Shown in pieces: positions 6,358-7,862 of a stretch of 7,862 bases of DNA (positions within the stretch are counted from its first letter, which is position 1; the number at the start of each line of letters is the position of its first letter). The translations under genes and the position numbers were made by a program. Source of the DNA: an uncultured Gemmatimonadota bacterium (GTDB lineage: Bacteria > Gemmatimonadota > Gemmatimonadetes > Gemmatimonadales > Gemmatimonadaceae); contig CAITQY010000014.1 of the NCBI GenBank assembly GCA_903894655.1, positions 1 through 7,862 of the forward strand. The letters run 5' to 3'. Below the pieces are notes generated by a model. The model was not told where the DNA came from, made no database searches, and worked only from the letters and a program-made list of their open reading frames with translations.

Positions 6358-6978
6358 ATGTCGGCGATCCGGTCTCTCAAGACCATCCAGCTGGATGCAC
6401 TGCGTGAAACGGCCAACATCGGCGCGGGTCACGCCGCGACGGCGTTGTCGCAGATGACCGGCAGCACGATCATGATCCAGGTGCCCAATATCACAGTCTC
6501 CAGCATGGAGGCGCTGCCCTCGCAGTTCGCACCGGAGGAAGAGCCGGTGGCGGCGGTGATGATGCACATGCTCGGGGATCTCAGCGGCCGCACGATGCTC
6601 GTGTTCCCAAAGCCCACGGTGCTGCGGCTGGCCGAGCTGATGCTGCGACGGCCGGTGGGGTCGTCTACGGCGTTGAGTGAACTCGAGACGTCTGCGATCA
6701 AGGAGGCGGGGAACATCCTGAGCGGTGCGTATATGAACGCGCTCAGTGATTTCCTCGGGATGCTGCTGTTGCCGTCACCGCCCAGCTTGGTGATCGACAT
6801 GTCCACGGCGGTGCTGACCAGCGCGATCGGGGAGTTCGTCCCCGCTTCCAATGCGATCCTCTGCGTGGAAAGCGAGTTCCAGCTTCTGGAGCTGAAGCAA
6901 ACGCTGCGGGGCTTCTTCCTGCTGCTCCCCGATGCCGCCTCGTTGCAGGTGATGCTCCGCGCGCTGCGGCTCGCCTGA
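6358..6978 (+). CDS. cheC: CheC-type CheY-P phosphatase
   Basis: CheC dephosphorylates CheY-P and helps reset the chemotactic signal; in Bacillus and Thermotoga it also binds the receptor deamidase CheD. The 206-residue product has two copies of the phosphatase signature [D/S]-X3-E-X2-N-X22-P. The first is Asp13, Glu17, Asn20, Pro43 (DALRETANIGAG region). The second is Ser112, Glu116, Asn119, Pro142 (SAIKEAGNILSG region). Two intact sites fit CheC itself and argue against CheX, which has one. There is no FliN-like C-terminal domain, so it is not FliY. The start chosen is ATG 6358, which fits the family N-terminus and the AGGTGAT site; ATG 6316, overlapping the cheA stop, would add 14 residues. 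No cheD is visible in the window. Its position right after cheA suggests that kinase and phosphatase are made together. Confidence 0.93.
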   Translation: MSAIRSLKTIQLDALRETANIGAGHAATALSQMTGSTIMIQVPNITVSSMEALPSQFAPEEEPVAAVMMHMLGDLSGRTMLVFPKPTVLRLAELMLRRPVGSSTALSELETSAIKEAGNILSGAYMNALSDFLGMLLLPSPPSLVIDMSTAVLTSAIGEFVPASNAILCVESEFQLLELKQTLRGFFLLLPDAASLQVMLRALRLA

Positions 6979-6996
6979 ACAGCCGAATCGCGCCGA

Positions 6997-7028
6997 TCAT
7001 GTCGTCCGTCATGTCGTCCGTCATGTCG
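6997..7028 (+). repeat. 12-base tandem repeat containing three in-frame start codons
   Basis: The unit ATGTCGTCCGTC is present twice in full (6999-7010 and 7011-7022) and once in part (7023-7028). The period of 12 is a multiple of three, so each unit gives an ATG in the reading frame of the downstream TPR gene, encoding MSSVMSSVMSAG. No strong ribosome-binding site precedes any of the three. Confidence 0.85.
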
Positions 7029-7862
7029 GCTGGTCGCGACGTGGAACTGCTGCGTGCGCTCATCGGGCGCGTGGACCAGCAGGACCCCGGGGCGTTCAAC
7101 AACCTCGGGGTGCTGTATCACGCGCGCGGTCTGCATCCCGAGGCCGTTGATGCGTTCCTGCGCGCGCTGGCCATTAATCCGCGCATGCGCACCGCCGCGC
7201 GGAATCTCGAGATCGCAGCCGCCCAGCCGGGCGCCTGTGATGCACGGATGGCCGCCCTCGATGCGCGCGTCGCGGACGATCCCGATGATCGCGCGGCAGC
7301 GCTGGAGCGCGCGCGCCTGTCGCGGCTGGTGGGACGCAGCGCTGCCGCTATTCGACAGCTCGAAACGCTGATTGCCGAAGATCCTGACGATGCGGCCGCG
7401 CTGTTCGAGCGTGGAATGATCGAGCAGCGAGCCGGCGATCTTCGTCGCGCGCAGCGCTGGTTCGAGCGCGCGGTGAATTTGGGTGGCGCCGACACCGATG
7501 CCCGGTTGCATCTCGCGGAGGTCCTCTATCAACGCGGACAGAACGAGCAGGCGCTTGAATGTCTCGGCGTGCTGCTGGCCCAGCACGCCGACCGCGCCGA
7601 TGCGCATCGGCTCCGCGGCTTCGTGCTCGGCGACATGGGCCGCCACGATGCGGCCATCGCCTCCGCGCGTCTTGCCGCGCAGCTGAATCCCGCGCTGTCA
7701 ACGGCGCAGGTCGATCTGTCGCTCGAATCGGATGGGCTCGCCGCCGCACCAATGACGATCGACCCATCGCTGCTCAACGGCATGATGAGCGTGGAGCCCG
7801 AAGGCGCCCTCGCCCGCTACGGTCTCGGGCTCGCCTTCCGGCAGCGCGGCTATTTCGACGAA
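6999..7862 (+). CDS. Tetratricopeptide-repeat protein, N-terminal part (3' truncated by window)
   Basis: This frame is open from ATG 6999 to the last base of the window without a stop, giving at least 288 residues. After a short N-terminus there are clear TPR units: about residues 31-64 (FNNLGVLYHARGLHPEAVDA), then about 97-130, 131-164, 165-198 and 199-232. These show the alternating small and aromatic positions and the ...ALxxNP ends of the fold; a further unit (ALARYGLGLAFRQRGYFDE) begins at the window edge. No signal peptide or membrane segment is visible, so it is probably a cytoplasmic protein-binding scaffold. Partners are unknown. It begins 20 bases after cheC, so it is likely co-transcribed with the che genes, but a chemotaxis role is only an inference. 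The start may be ATG 6999, 7011 or 7023 because of the 12-base repeat. Confidence 0.88.
   Translation, partial: MSSVMSSVMSAGRDVELLRALIGRVDQQDPGAFNNLGVLYHARGLHPEAVDAFLRALAINPRMRTAARNLEIAAAQPGACDARMAALDARVADDPDDRAAALERARLSRLVGRSAAAIRQLETLIAEDPDDAAALFERGMIEQRAGDLRRAQRWFERAVNLGGADTDARLHLAEVLYQRGQNEQALECLGVLLAQHADRADAHRLRGFVLGDMGRHDAAIASARLAAQLNPALSTAQVDLSLESDGLAAAPMTIDPSLLNGMMSVEPEGALARYGLGLAFRQRGYFDE

Noticed and set aside
6429..7646. A 405-codon minus-strand frame opposite cheC and the TPR gene
   Set aside because: The + strand frames carry CheC motifs and TPR repeats; the antisense product shows no family features.

Overview
This is a GC-rich, gene-dense bacterial window of 7862 bases in which every supported gene lies on the + strand. 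Gaps between genes are at most about 33 bases and several starts and stops overlap, so it reads as one or two long transcription units. I see no rRNA, tRNA, CRISPR array, insertion sequence or convincing terminator. Non-coding DNA is limited to short junctions near 3602-3629, 4382-4414 and 6979-6998. High GC, frequent GTG starts, an IleRS without the C-terminal zinc finger and a Thermotoga/Bacillus-style CheY-CheC pair suggest a free-living, probably motile, non-enterobacterial lineage. Gemmatimonadota is my best guess, but it is an inference and not proven by the window.

Left half (1-3601), housekeeping block: the 3' end of ileS, a TraR/DksA-type zinc-finger protein, two different lspA genes in tandem (signal peptidase II), and an RluD-type 23S rRNA pseudouridine synthase. 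The order ileS - DksA-like - lspA - rluD matches, as I recall it, the Bacillus subtilis order ileS-ylyA-lspA-ylyB, so the block is probably an ancient arrangement. The extra lspA is the departure from it.

Right half (3630-7862), chemotaxis block: cheW, cheY, cheA and cheC, followed by a TPR protein that runs off the end of the window. CheA (P1 to P5 domains all present) would phosphorylate CheY on Asp54. CheW would couple CheA to receptors. CheC, with both of its phosphatase motifs intact, would dephosphorylate CheY-P. No receptor, cheR, cheB, cheD or flagellar gene is visible, so the pathway must be completed elsewhere in the genome.

I found no evidence of an entirely new system. The points most worth a second look are the tandem pair of intact but diverged lspA genes, the direct joining of the lspA-rluD block to a compact che module, the open-ended TPR gene with a 12-base repeat that triplicates its start codon, and uncertain starts for cheW and cheC.
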